DNA of 64,000 nt. It comes from Dromaius novaehollandiae (taxonomy: Eukaryota > Chordata > Aves > Casuariiformes > Dromaiidae). Positions 29,001 to 37,644 of this stretch are shown piece by piece; position 1 is the first letter of the stretch, and the number at the start of each line of letters is the position of its first letter. A model generated the notes under the pieces. It worked only from the letters and a program-made list of their open reading frames with translations, was not told the DNA's origin and searched no databases. The stretch covers positions 150,555,517 through 150,619,516 of the forward strand of contig NC_088099.1 in NCBI RefSeq assembly GCF_036370855.1. Reading direction: 5' to 3'. The position numbers and the translations under genes are program-made.

Positions 29001-32000
29001 TGCTTCGTAACAGAAGCATTTCCAGGTTTAGAAAATAAGAACCATCCAACTCAAACCACTTGCAGAAGAATCTTGCCAAAAGAGGGTGATATCCTAGATG
29101 GATGTTTCTACTACCTTACCAAGCAAAAGAAAAGATAAAACAAAAAGCTAGGAAAAGCTCTGCGAATACCATGCAGTCTCCTAGAAATCACAAGACATAC
29201 AGGGTCGACAAATGCATTTCCACATGCAAGATAGTTCTCCTCTCAGTCCTCTCCCTGCTATCGCCATCAAGTAAAGAATCTGACATCTGTCCGCTGTTTT
29301 GACCATCCTGACTCAAAGCGAGCCATCAAGGGGCTACCCTCCATTCAGAGCTTAAAGCCAACTACATCATTAGACAGTAAAAGGAGATTCTTTTCCATGT
29401 CTAACAGCGAGCTGAATTTTTTGTGCAAATCGAAAGTCTCATTCCATTTCTATAAACACCCTTCTAGGAAGTGATGCATCACCAGGGCATCACCAGGGCA
29501 AGCAAGCTGAATTTATGTATACAAATAGATCCATATCCTTTAAAGCACTTTGTAAGATGTGTGCAACCATGCTACCTAAGAGTCCTGAGGTCTCAATTAG
29601 AGTTACGTAATCTTTAAACTTACAGTGAGTCAACTATGTATTTGATTTATGCCCTTTTACTTCTGCAGAATGTTTCATTCAAGGAGTAAGACAACAGTAA
29701 TGCTTCTCGTACCTAAAGAAGCCTATGGAAATCTTGGAAAGGAAGATGTGGACAATTCAGAGAACTATCATGTTTGATAGAACATGATTTAACTGAAGAA
29801 AAGAGTGCCAAGCTATAAATTCCTCTTGAGACAAAGATGCAGTGAAAGTACATGCAGAAGACACTTTCAGAGAGCATGGGGAAATCAACTGACTGCACAG
29901 CTAAAAGGTTGTTTAATTAGAAATTACAGTATATAGGTCAAGATTATAAAGCGAAATGGCACATTGCCAAAGTAGGTAAGAATGACGGTCCTTAGGAATA
30001 CTCTTGGAAGCAATGGAAGAATCTCATGAGTTTTTTCCAGTGAAACACACTTCAAGGGTGAGGAATACTGACTCTTCCTCTCTAATCTTTAAAGTCTTAA
30101 TGCCTTTCTCCAACAGCTGCGTAGAAGAAAGAAGAAAAGAAAGAAAAAAAGACTTTGGCTTATTTTTGAAAGAACCTCCACTTGCAAAATCTCTTTCACA
30201 CATCTTCTACTATATCCCAATCAGACTTTGATCTTCTAAACAGCACTGTGACGGATCAAAAGTCATGATCTAAAGGCCTGATAACATACATCTCTGAATT
30301 CAATACAAAGAGGTCCAAATCACAAGCAGATATTCAAGAGGTCAAAGAACCAAAAAGCTAGTATCTACTTATTTAAAGCATGTTCCTCAGGTCTAGGTAA
30401 ATCGATAGCTTCTGGCTCAACCTGATGCTCCCCCTTACTGTAGAACCTCAACAATCTGGATTAGAAATTTTGTTAAACTAATAAAAAACAAAACACACTT
30501 ATAAGCAGTAAAGCTTTCAGCTATTTTAAGAGTGAAATAGATATACCAGCTGTGAAACAAAACTTCTTGCATATGAAGATAGACCTAATGTTTCATAGCA
30601 TTAGGCAGGTTATATTTCAGATGTTTTTTTAACATCACCTCTTGCTTCCAAACAGAGTATTTATGCTTCAGAACCTGTATGGCTGACCAACTTCTTTGAA
30701 CTAAAGATCATGTAACACAATATTTTCTCCAAGAAATGCTCATACTTGGAACCGCAACAAGATTTTTATGCAACAAAATTGTTTTAACAACTGGCTGGAG
30801 GCAATGCAAGAACTGAAGATCTCTATATATGAGTAAGAAGTTCAGTCAGGTCTGAAGACTGACATGATAACATCAGGAAATACCTTTTCTGAAAGTTAAG
30901 ATAGTCCCAGACAGTAACGTAGATGCAGTTAACTAATTTTCACTTCCAAAGCTATCCTTTCAAGGGCTCCTAGCTTTGAATAACCACTCATGTCACAGGC
31001 AAGCATAAATCCTTTTCTGAACAGAAAGGATTTATGACATGAATATCTATGCAGAAGTCTGATATAACAGTGGCTCACTTAAACCGACAATGCTTTTTGC
31101 AGCAGAAGCTTAAGTATTTTCTGTTTATTACAGAACAGAAAAAGCTATGTTCTTCTGAAATGCTGAAGAACTGATGAATTTCATTATTTCCACTGAAATA
31201 TTGTTTCACATATACACCAAGACCCAATGTGCTGTACATCACCATTTCTGCATCAACTGCATTCTATGTTAGATCATAACAAATTCTGCAAACCATGTGT
31301 AGAGCAGAGATAAAACATGTACTGTTTATCTACATATGCTAAAATGATGATCAGATTTCTGAGTAAGTTTGAGGGGGAAGGGGGGAAAAAAAGAAAAAAG
31401 AGAGGTCTGCACTGACTCCAGTCTAAATATTAGAATTTGAAAAATACTGGTACCTTCAGAGAGAATATCAGCTGAGGTAAAGTAGTCTAAATGATCTATT
31501 AACACAAGCGACAACCACCATCTTGTCTTTGTAGCTTCTTTGAGCTTGCCAATAATAAACCTAAATAAAGGCTTCACCTTCAAATTCAAGTGGAGCCACA
31601 TATACTCCTGGAATACATCTGATGGGGAACGCGCTATCTGAAATCTTAAAGCAGATGAGGCTGAATAAGGAATATATCTAGTTCATTTTCCAGGGAATGT
31701 CTGACATACAGTTATAACAGTGATCAGACAACAAGCATTTCCGATGCAAAGACAACAAGAAGTAACTTAAAATAAATGAGTATTTTTTCATATCTCTGTT
31801 GAACTGGTACAACTACTTCAACTACTACAGCTGAATCCTTTCCTAAGGGGACTGATTTAGGCTTAACCATACAAAAACCCTCATAGACCTTAGAATACAA
31901 GGTTTAGACAAACTCATTCCACTTTACTCTCACAAGCAAAGTGAGGAGAAATCATCCATCTTCCTCAATTTGCAAAGCTCAAGGTTTTGTGTGGCATATT

Positions 32001-35000
32001 TTAATGACATGAGCACCTATAGCATTTAACTTGGGGCCTAATACTAAGTCATAGCTGCAATAAGGAAGATTCCAGTCTTCTCATAAAGAGGGTGACCATG
32101 CACTGGAACAGCTTGCCCAGAGAGGCTATGAAATCTCCATCCTTAGAGATATTCCAAACTCAGCCAGACAAAGCCCTGGGCAACCTGATGGAAGGTAACC
32201 CTGCTTTGACTAGGGAGCTTGACCTTCCTCCCAGAGGCTCCTTCAAAACTAAACTATTCCATGATTCAAGAATTATCAAAGTCTCAGTCCAGAGGATTGA
32301 CCCCCTCTTCTCCCCCCGCCCCCAAATCCTTAAAGCTTGGCACTGTTCCTTAAAAAGGTGATTATAAGCAGTTCATCAACAAGTTAGCCTGTTCGGAAGG
32401 GGAAGGCTGGGGTGGAGAGGAAAAACAGGACACTGGGATAGACAGGACTCCTGAAAGAAACATGCCCTAGGAGGCTGAAAGGATGCGTATCCACCAGGCC
32501 TCCCAGAGTAAGAATGACAACATTCCATAATTCTCTGTTGAAGGTAGAAAAGAGAGAGAGAAGGCCTCCTAGAAAAGGGGTTCTGAATTGTTTCATCCCC
32601 TATTCCCTCCAAAAATCATCCTTGGCTGTAATTTGACAGCACTAAGTGACTAAATGAGTGTCATTTGGCCCCAGTTGATTCAGCTAAGCATTAAGAGGAA
32701 AGAGAAACCTCACATACCACAGATAAAAGCACAGAAAAGAGTAACTGTTTTGTGGCTGTTTTAACCATGTCACCACAAGCACTACTTAAATACTGTCTGG
32801 AAATAAAAATGCCTTTCTTTGCAGTTGCTACACAGAGATCATTCCTACCCTTAGCATCCAAGAGGTACCAAAAATCTTCTCAGGAAAGTTAATATATTAA
32901 GAATTACCTAGTGGACTGCATTTGCCTTGTAGTCTCTGGATCTTCAAACATCTTGACAATAGGTTCAGTTTCTGCCTGAAGCTGTTTCAGCTGTGCAACA
33001 ACAGTAGTTCTCTTTTCACGCAAAGCTAAAACAAACAAACAAACAAAACAATTGACATAACATTTAAAATTTTTAAAGGAGAGCAATTGCAGTTATCTGG
33101 TGCTGATAACACAGTTCAACTCCATCTTCTCCAATTCCCATCTATCTTGTCTTCTCATCTCAGTCAAGTTACAAAAATAGAGGCATCTAAAAACTCCTTA
33201 ACTGAAAAAGTTTCTATCATTTGGTCCCTTTATCCACAGTGCAGCTCTAAACAAACGAATAAAGAGCAGATAGCTACAGCAGAGTCAGTAAAAGCCTGCA
33301 GATACCCTGCCAAACACAGAGAGAAGAATGGCCTTTTAGATAAGTTTGCTTATTCTAGATTGGTTTGGAAAGTTTAAAAAAAAAATAAACATAATGGTAT
33401 GATAATTTTCCTTTAACTAACAAGGTCCGAAAAGCTCATGTTTAGAATACTCACCTGAAAGTTGAGAGAAGAAAAGAATTTATAAAGGAGCTCAATCTGC
33501 AAAACTGTAATTTGAAATATTGTGTGTGCCTAATTAGATCATTAAATCATTTCTGGAAATCAGTAGGAATAGAACTTACATGTTTAGAACTACTTTACAC
33601 GTGTTTAGGATTATTTTACATAGATCCAAACTTTTCCACCCAGTGCTACCACATGCAATAAAGCAAACACTTAAACAAAACTCTGAAAAACCTAAGTGCT
33701 AAAATAACCAGAAGATAAGCAGTTTTAAATTGGCTGTGGGAGCAAAGAAATTTATGGGATCAGCCAACCCAAAAACAAGTCCCAGGAGAGACCAGTATGC
33801 AGGAAAGGATGAAAGTGGGCCACACACCAGAGCATCCAATGCCACAGTGAATCTGTTTGATGTTTCTTTTGTGATTATGACTATGCATGTATTTGTAAGT
33901 GAGGTCCAAAGTGAATGAACACCATAACGGTGACCCAGTCTAAATCTGAGAATGACTTGCCTGATAAGAAGTATTCCAGTAAGGAGACATTATCTCCAAC
34001 TTCAGAAGAATCTTGAGATTATGAAAGAGGAAGGGGAAGAAACGAAAGCAAAGCCACTCAGTTAACTTACTAAGAGTACAGAAATGTTTTTCTTTGACAT
34101 CTGCTGGCTCTAGGATTGTAAATTGATCTTACAGAAGACAAAGGCGAGTATACATTGCACACAGACATTTCAAAGTATAGCAGCATAAGTCAACTTAGCT
34201 GTGACTAGTTACAACAGTAAGATTTAAAAACAAAAGTTTAGTAGGAAATTGTAATGAAGAGAACAATTCTTCAGATAAAAATACCCTGTCCATACCATCT
34301 TGGTAAGTGTTGATGCATGAAGTGACATCTCAGAAAGCTCTCAAAGTGAAGACCTCTTTACAAAAAACTGCACAAGCAAAAGCACCCTGAACTACTGATT
34401 CCGTAAAGTATTACTTCTGCTTAAGTTAATTCTATACTGTTGAACCATTGTTGCTAGTCTTATGCATCATCACATAAAAGTCTTGCTAGTCTTATGCATC
34501 ATTCATAAAAAACAGTACCTGTGCTAGGATCTCAAAAACTTGGTCAAAACGTTGGATTCAACACCTATAACTCTATCAATTCTCTTCACATATCTCGGAA
34601 GGGACTAGTTGCCAACTCCTCCGTTTAAAGAAACTGAAGGAATAAGATTCAGAGGCAGAAGAACAGTTGGATTTTTTACCTGACTAGGCAACAGCACCCA
34701 AGCCTCTTCCTTCTAAGCTGCAGCTAAGAAAGACTGCTGTCCCACTACAGTTTTAGCAAAACATGAGGCACTCCATAGAATGAAAAAAAGAGAGGGGAAA
34801 TTAGGTGGCGGGCAGGAAGCAGATATTCAAGAAAACCAGGGTTGGAGGGGAGGGGAAGGCAGGGGAAGGAACCCAAACACAACCAAAGAACCAAAACCAC
34901 ATCAGATAGAAATTACAGAAAAAAAGGATGTTCTATTTCTCTGCTTTTCCCAAGTGGCACGTGGGAAAATAAAAATTACAAAAGTAACTACGAAAGCTTC

Positions 35001-35001
35001 C

Positions 35002-35034
<33 letters not shown>

Positions 35035-37564
35035 GAATACAAGGAGGTTAATTTTTCATATGCTTCTATGATTTCATTTGGAGTTTCTTCCCCTAGAGAA
35101 ATAGTAACTTACCTCTTAACAAAAGTTACCCATGCACTTTCACATGCAACACTTACGTATTTCCTCAAGATCTAAAACATCAGCCATGAAACAGACAAAT
35201 TCATGGCATTACTTATAACAGAAATCCAGTCTTAAGACAGCATATACTTTAAAGAAAGAGTTATACTGACCCCAAAGTACTGTTCAATACCGTTTAATTT
35301 TACAGGTGAAAAAAATCAAGTGTAACTCTATTAGGCTCTACCACTGAAGCACTTGGAACGACCAAGACTGCACTGAAGTACTTCATATACCATTCTAAAA
35401 GTCTAAGCTTGTAAAAGACTAAAAGTCCACATTTTCCAGGATTAGAGGAGACTGTTTCAGTAGTGCACACTTTTTTCTTAAAGTCAAAGTTACTAAACAG
35501 CATTCTAGTTTGAGAGCAACATGCAAATTCTACTAGCTGTTTATTATTTTATATACAAAAGTTGTAAAATTGGCAATTATTTTACTTCTAAATGAGCAGC
35601 TTACCATGAGGAATTTCATCAGAATAAAGATTTTTATACACATCCATAGCAAAATCCACCATGTTGGTATCGCTAAGAAGATCCAGTTTTCCTTGGAGGA
35701 GTTCTTTCTCATTGTATATCTAAAAACAACAATTAGCAAGAGATTTCTTTGGATACAATGAAATGGTCTCCAATTAATATAAGCATTTACCCTTATAGTA
35801 TGTTTATAAAGTTTTGTCAAAGCATTTAAACATCAAATCTCACAGCTTTTCAAAAGGTTTCACAGCTTCTTTGTCATTTGCATACAGTCTGTCAACCTTT
35901 CCAATCTTGACATCAATTTCTTGCTATTTATGAATACCTAAACTTTCAAGGATAATCAGAAGACAAACAGCATTCTAGATGACTTTCCCTAATGAAAGCC
36001 AATTGGTTACTTAATGGGCCAAAACAGATGCTGATTCACAAGGAAAATCCGGCATGAACGTTTTGACCCGGTTTTGCAGTTCTGAACCCAGAAATTAAAC
36101 AGATGCAATCCACAGGTGAAGTTCAGTAAATACTTTTCAAAAACAGCATGCTAAACAGTACAGACTCACCAAATAATTTAATGTGGAACTCAGGAAAAAT
36201 ACTTAGGGTCAAACTTACCATTTAATTCTAACACAGGTTAATATGAAATATGTTACTAGGTTTACAACATAAAAGCAAATTTAATTTAGCTTGTATAATT
36301 ATGTGATGTTCTTTTAAACTTGTTCAACTATTTTTACAGTTCCTACCCCATAATTTAGCCATCAGTTGTATACTGCTGTTACATATTCAGGATGTATGTG
36401 GGGACCTAAACTTACATATATCCCCAAACTACATCTGCATGGAGACTGTATTACAATCCACTGCATCACAGTTACGGACATCTGAGATGGAAAACCCACA
36501 AGAGATTAATTCAGCTTTGAACACCATTTGGTTCAAAAGCAGGCTAGCAAAAATAACAAGGTTTAGTTAACTTCAACTGGGTTTAGTTAACTTCAACTGG
36601 GTTTAGAGCAAACACTGAAATACCAAAAATAACGTCCCTAAGACAACAGACATCAAGCAGCAGCTATACACAAGATACAAAAACATAGTAGGTTAGGCTG
36701 TTTCACTGTACGCAGGCTTGATTCTGAAGCCTAAAATAATACTTATTTCAAAATTCAAGTATTACAATTTGTTTCCATTCATTTTAAAATGAAACAAATT
36801 AGATGCTTCAGACGCACTAAACTCTCATCAATTTTAACTGCAGCATTTACCTCGTTATTTGGGTTCCCTTTAATTTTTATTAATATAATTAAATAAGAAA
36901 GACCAACGGGGGGGGACTTGCGCTCGCTTTAAGCACAAACGCGGAAAGTTTTAACGATGACGGCAACCTTCACGTAGCGTCGCTCAGCAAGACCTCCGCT
37001 GACGCAACTCCTCGCACCGCCCCGCGGCCGCGCAGCGTAGCGCCCGGCCACCGCGCGGGGCTGGCGACGGCGACCGCCGACGCTACCGGGAATTCGCAGA
37101 CCGCGAGCCGCGGCAGGGAGGGAGGCCGAGAGAGCTCCTCTCCCTCCCTGCCGCAGCCCAGGGCGCGGAAGGGAAAACGCAAGGAGGGAGCAGAGGAACT
37201 CCCCCCACGGCCGCCCTGCTCCCTCCCCGCGGGCAAGGTCCCCACGCCTCCCCCCCCAGGCGACGTCGGGGCCCCGGGCCGCCCCGCACCCCCCCCACCG
37301 CGGGCAGCGGGCGCCGAGGGCCCTGGCGGGCCGGGGCCAGCCCGGGTGCGCCAAGCGCGGCGGGGCCGGGGAGCCCCAGGCCCGCGAAAGGAACCAGCCG
37401 GCGGCGGCGCCTGCCGCTTCCGCGCGCCCAGCGGCGGCGGGCCCGGATGCCCCGGCTGCGGGGCGGCCCCGTACCTCCTTGACAGAGAGGAACTCGAGCA
37501 GGGGGAAGACCAGGTGCCGGTCCAAGAAGTGCGCGATTTTGGTGGTCAAGTCGTACTCCGCCAT
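8032..37564 (-). CDS. EIF3E: EIF3E, eukaryotic translation initiation factor 3 subunit e (INT6), complete, 13 coding exons
   Basis: Subunit e of the cytoplasmic eIF3 complex, which binds the 40S ribosomal subunit and recruits mRNA for translation initiation. The family has an N-terminal eIF3e domain (about residues 4-137 here) and a C-terminal PCI domain (about residues 220-400) that packs into the eIF3 PCI/MPN core. The thirteen exons sum to 1338 nt, giving 445 residues plus a TGA stop, the usual vertebrate length. Recognisable segments are MAEYDLTTK at the start, [20 protein letters not shown] in the middle, [14 protein letters not shown] in the PCI winged-helix region, and [10 protein letters not shown] at the end. 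The start has a strong Kozak context (A at -3, G at +4). The gene was originally named as a mouse mammary tumour virus integration site. Relative to my memory of the human protein I see only conservative changes (Lys9, Thr317, Gly354, Ser-Gly at 429-430). No frameshift or premature stop is present. Confidence 0.98.
8071..9294 (-). other. EIF3E: EIF3E intron 12
   Basis: 1224 bp, AT-rich; nothing recognised. An open frame of about 100 codons on the plus strand near 8459-8773 has no recognisable similarity and looks like chance. Confidence 0.9.
9295..9429 (-). CDS. EIF3E: EIF3E coding exon 12 (residues 389-433)
   Basis: Encodes [20 protein letters not shown] through KLNQSGRSE. The acceptor is GTGTTTCAG and the donor GAG|GTTAGT, the only non-GTRAG-type +3 to +5 context besides exon 1. 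It is phase 0 at both ends and 135 nt. Confidence 0.97.
9675..9777 (-). CDS. EIF3E: EIF3E coding exon 11 (residues 354-388)
   Basis: Encodes [20 protein letters not shown] through [10 protein letters not shown] after the base completing Gly354. This is the winged-helix half of the PCI domain. The acceptor is GTCTTTCAG and the donor CTG|GTAAGT. It lies 7.7 kb from exon 10, across the largest intron. Confidence 0.97.
9778..17445 (-). other. EIF3E: EIF3E intron 10 (largest)
   Basis: 7668 bp. It contains an antisense CR1 3' end at about 12700-12867, several A/T homopolymers (about 10239-10254, 15223-15240, 16682-16704) and a small hairpin near 12264-12289. No coding or structured RNA gene recognised. 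Confidence 0.9.
12700..12867 (+). mobile_element. CR1 LINE 3' fragment
   Basis: Contains the CR1 tail blocks GTGGAATCTCC, CCCTGCTTTGAG and GATGACCTCCAGAGGTCCCT followed by TTCCAACCT and a decayed terminal octamer. It lies in intron 10 of EIF3E in antisense orientation. The 5' boundary is uncertain. Confidence 0.85.
17446..17555 (-). CDS. EIF3E: EIF3E coding exon 10 (residues 318-353 plus two bases of codon 354)
   Basis: Encodes [20 protein letters not shown] through RIHQCISI, core PCI helices. The acceptor is CACTTGCAG and the donor GG|GTAAGA. The codon completed by exon 11 is GG|C, glycine, where I recall asparagine in human. Confidence 0.96.
17556..18574 (-). other. EIF3E: EIF3E intron 9
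   Basis: 1019 bp, AT-rich; nothing recognised beyond the splice signals. Confidence 0.9.
18575..18676 (-). CDS. EIF3E: EIF3E coding exon 9 (residues 284-317)
   Basis: Encodes [20 protein letters not shown] then [14 protein letters not shown]. The acceptor is TTTTGACAG and the donor ACA|GTAAGT. It is phase 0 at both ends. The last residue is Thr, where I recall Ser in human. Confidence 0.96.
18677..20747 (-). other. EIF3E: EIF3E intron 8
   Basis: 2071 bp, AT-rich, with a C-rich run at about 20297-20313. Nothing else recognised. Confidence 0.9.
20748..20874 (-). CDS. EIF3E: EIF3E coding exon 8 (residues 241-283)
   Basis: Encodes [20 protein letters not shown] through DLVKVIQQ, entering the PCI region. 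The acceptor is AGAATTATTCAG-like (ATTCAG|G) and the donor CAG|GTAAGG. The 127 nt bring the frame back to phase 0. Confidence 0.97.
20875..22750 (-). other. EIF3E: EIF3E intron 7
   Basis: 1876 bp, nearly half of it the antisense CR1 at about 21795-22680. A short A-run occurs at about 21461-21475. The remainder is unremarkable. Confidence 0.9.
21795..22680 (+). mobile_element. CR1 LINE fragment with reverse-transcriptase remnant
   Basis: About 885 bp of the 3' end of a CR1. Near its start the reverse-transcriptase catalytic box is visible as an ADD triad (21843-21851). It is followed, in a shifted frame, by recognisable segments such as [22 protein letters not shown] and LYSALL, and then, in another frame, [19 protein letters not shown] sequence. 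The 3' end is a CCTTCCAACTTCAACTATTC block running into the terminal octamer TTCTGTGATA. The frames are broken by frameshifts and stops, and the endonuclease and most of the RT are missing, so it is dead. It lies antisense in EIF3E intron 7. Confidence 0.93.
22751..22875 (-). CDS. EIF3E: EIF3E coding exon 7 (residues 200-240 plus two bases of codon 241)
   Basis: Encodes [20 protein letters not shown] through DLFLYQP. The acceptor is TTCATTTAG and the donor CA|GTAAGT (phase 2, splitting Gln241). An antisense CR1 ends only 70 bp downstream of this donor, inside intron 7. Confidence 0.97.
22876..24687 (-). other. EIF3E: EIF3E intron 6
   Basis: 1812 bp, mostly AT-rich with a small moderately GC-rich patch near 23990-24080; no gene or repeat family recognised. 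Confidence 0.9.
24688..24813 (-). CDS. EIF3E: EIF3E coding exon 6 (residues 158-199)
   Basis: Encodes [20 protein letters not shown] through LKETIDNN. The acceptor is AAAACAG and the donor AAT|GTAAGT. It is phase 0 at both ends, 126 nt, and appears unchanged from the vertebrate consensus as I know it. Confidence 0.97.
24814..26755 (-). other. EIF3E: EIF3E intron 5
   Basis: 1942 bp, AT-rich; an 18-bp T-run on the plus strand lies at about 24842-24859, close to the exon 6 acceptor. No gene or repeat family recognised. Confidence 0.9.
26756..26860 (-). CDS. EIF3E: EIF3E coding exon 5 (residues 123-157)
   Basis: Encodes [20 protein letters not shown] through EYLYFFRVL. The acceptor is CCTTTTCAG and the donor TTG|GTAAGT. 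It is phase 0 at both ends and 105 nt long. This is the start of the helical-repeat region that leads into the PCI domain. Confidence 0.97.
26861..27363 (-). other. EIF3E: EIF3E intron 4
   Basis: 503 bp, AT-rich; nothing recognised beyond splice signals and a short A-run near the exon 5 acceptor. Confidence 0.9.
27364..27406 (-). CDS. EIF3E: EIF3E coding exon 4 (residues 108-122), 43-nt microexon-like
   Basis: Encodes [14 protein letters not shown] after the base completing Arg108. It is too short to stand out as an open frame, so it was located by continuity between exons 3 and 5. The acceptor is TTATTATAG and the donor GGT|GTAAGT. The 43 nt restore phase 0. Confidence 0.95.
30988..31042. 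repeat. Inverted repeat / hairpin in EIF3E intron 3
   Basis: CATAAATCCTTTTCTG at 31004-31019 pairs with CAGAAAGGATTTATG at 31022-31036 (15 bp with a single-base bulge) around a 2-base loop. Beyond a bulge of about 10 nt on one side the stem resumes with TCATGT against ACATGA. The 2-base loop is tighter than a typical pre-miRNA loop. Confidence 0.7.
32085..32280 (+). mobile_element. CR1 LINE 3' fragment
   Basis: The plus strand encodes [18 protein letters not shown] and DKALGNLM, the extreme C-terminus of CR1 reverse transcriptase, in one open frame. A degraded 3' UTR follows, with CCCTGCTTTGA and ATTCCATGATTC. It lies antisense in EIF3E intron 3. Confidence 0.88.
32908..33025 (-). CDS. EIF3E: EIF3E coding exon 3 (residues 69-107 plus two bases of codon 108)
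   Basis: Encodes [20 protein letters not shown] through MQSTR, a helical, charged stretch strongly conserved in vertebrate EIF3E. The acceptor follows a T-rich tract (TTGTTTTAG). The donor is AG|GTAATT, splitting Arg108 after two bases (phase 2). Confidence 0.97.
33026..35604 (-). other. EIF3E: EIF3E intron 2
   Basis: 2579 bp of AT-rich sequence. It holds a 26-bp poly(A) run at 35002-35027 preceded by AATAAA at 34968-34973 on the plus strand, and a short imperfect direct repeat at 34451-34511. No coding or RNA gene was recognised. Confidence 0.9.
34451..34511 (+). repeat. Imperfect direct repeat, period 32
   Basis: TTGCTAGTCTTATGCATCAT occurs at 34451-34470 and again at 34483-34502, each followed by a CATAAAA-type tail. 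A local duplication inside EIF3E intron 2. Confidence 0.85.
35605..35719 (-). CDS. EIF3E: EIF3E coding exon 2 (residues 31-68 plus first base of codon 69)
   Basis: Encodes [15 protein letters not shown] through NLYSDEIPH. The acceptor is TTTTTAG and the donor is G|GTAAGC, splitting the Ala69 codon after its first base (phase 1). The 115-nt length keeps frame with exon 3. Confidence 0.97.
35720..37474 (-). other. EIF3E: EIF3E intron 1
   Basis: 1755 bp. The first 550 bp (toward exon 1) is CpG island with G-rich runs on the transcribed-sense strand (see the G4 finding); the rest is AT-rich unique-looking sequence. It contains a 20-bp tandem duplication at 36561-36606. No exon or repeat family was recognised otherwise. 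Confidence 0.9.
36561..36606 (+). repeat. 20-bp tandem duplication, 2.3 copies
   Basis: GTTTAGTTAACTTCAACTGG at 36561-36580 is repeated exactly at 36581-36600 and begins a third time with GTTTAG. Identical copies suggest recent replication slippage or that it is polymorphic. It lies in EIF3E intron 1. Confidence 0.9.
37475..37564 (-). CDS. EIF3E: EIF3E coding exon 1 (residues 1-30)
   Basis: Encodes MAEYDLTTK through LEFLSVKE, the first helices of the eIF3e N-terminal domain. The start ATG lies in CCAAGATGG. The exon ends after a complete GAG codon (phase 0), followed by a GTACGG donor, which is weaker than the GTAAG donors of most other introns. A longer open frame reads straight through this donor into intron 1, but the read-through part is GC-rich low-complexity sequence unlike any eIF3e. 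Confidence 0.97.
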
Positions 37565-37569
37565 CTTGG
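37558..37569 (-). promoter_or_regulatory. YY1-type motif over the start codon
   Basis: The minus strand reads CCAAGATGGCGG, a close match to the YY1 consensus AANATGGCGNC. It overlaps the initiator ATG and lies just downstream of the predicted start site, which is the usual position of YY1 sites in TATA-less housekeeping promoters. Confidence 0.65.
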
Positions 37570-37573
37570 GGCC

Positions 37574-37585
37574 GGGAGAGAAAGG
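37574..37585 (-). promoter_or_regulatory. EIF3E: Predicted EIF3E transcription start with 5' TOP-like tract
   Basis: Read on the minus strand this is CCTTTCTCTCCC, a cytidine followed by an unbroken pyrimidine run. It sits just 9 bp before the start codon. Many translation-factor mRNAs begin with such a terminal oligopyrimidine tract and are controlled by mTORC1-LARP1. If transcription starts at 37584 or 37585, the 5' UTR is about 20 nt. The start site is inferred from motif position only. Confidence 0.6.
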
Positions 37586-37632
37586 CGCGGGGCGGGGCTC
37601 AGGCACGCGGCGGCGGCCGCACTTCAGGGCGC

Positions 37633-37644
37633 TGCGCATGCGCA
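37633..37644. promoter_or_regulatory. NRF1-type palindrome TGCGCATGCGCA
   Basis: A perfect 12-bp palindrome matching the NRF1 consensus YGCGCAYGCGCR at every position. It lies about 50 bp upstream of the predicted EIF3E start site. NRF1 sites at this distance are common in CpG-island promoters of housekeeping genes. Confidence 0.75.

Larger units (their letters stand above)
27407..32907 (-). other. EIF3E: EIF3E intron 3
   Basis: 5501 bp. It contains an antisense CR1 3' fragment (32085-32280) and a hairpin at 30988-31042. The rest is AT-rich, with no recognised gene. Confidence 0.9.

Noticed and set aside
34968-35027. AATAAA followed by a 26-bp A-run in intron 2, considered as a retrocopy tail
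   Set aside because: The distance from signal to A-run (about 28 bp) is tolerable, but no flanking target duplication or recognisable body was found; a plain A-run microsatellite is simpler.
8071-37474. Search for snoRNA, miRNA or tRNA genes within EIF3E introns
   Set aside because: No convincing C/D or H/ACA box arrangement or tRNA A/B boxes were seen by eye; only the intron 3 hairpin was notable and is reported as a finding.
36929-37639. 236-codon open frame on the minus strand across the EIF3E start
   Set aside because: It contains genuine exon 1 (residues 1-30 of EIF3E), but the rest is GC-rich intron 1 read-through and upstream promoter DNA; splicing at 37474/37475 to exon 2 explains the conserved protein.
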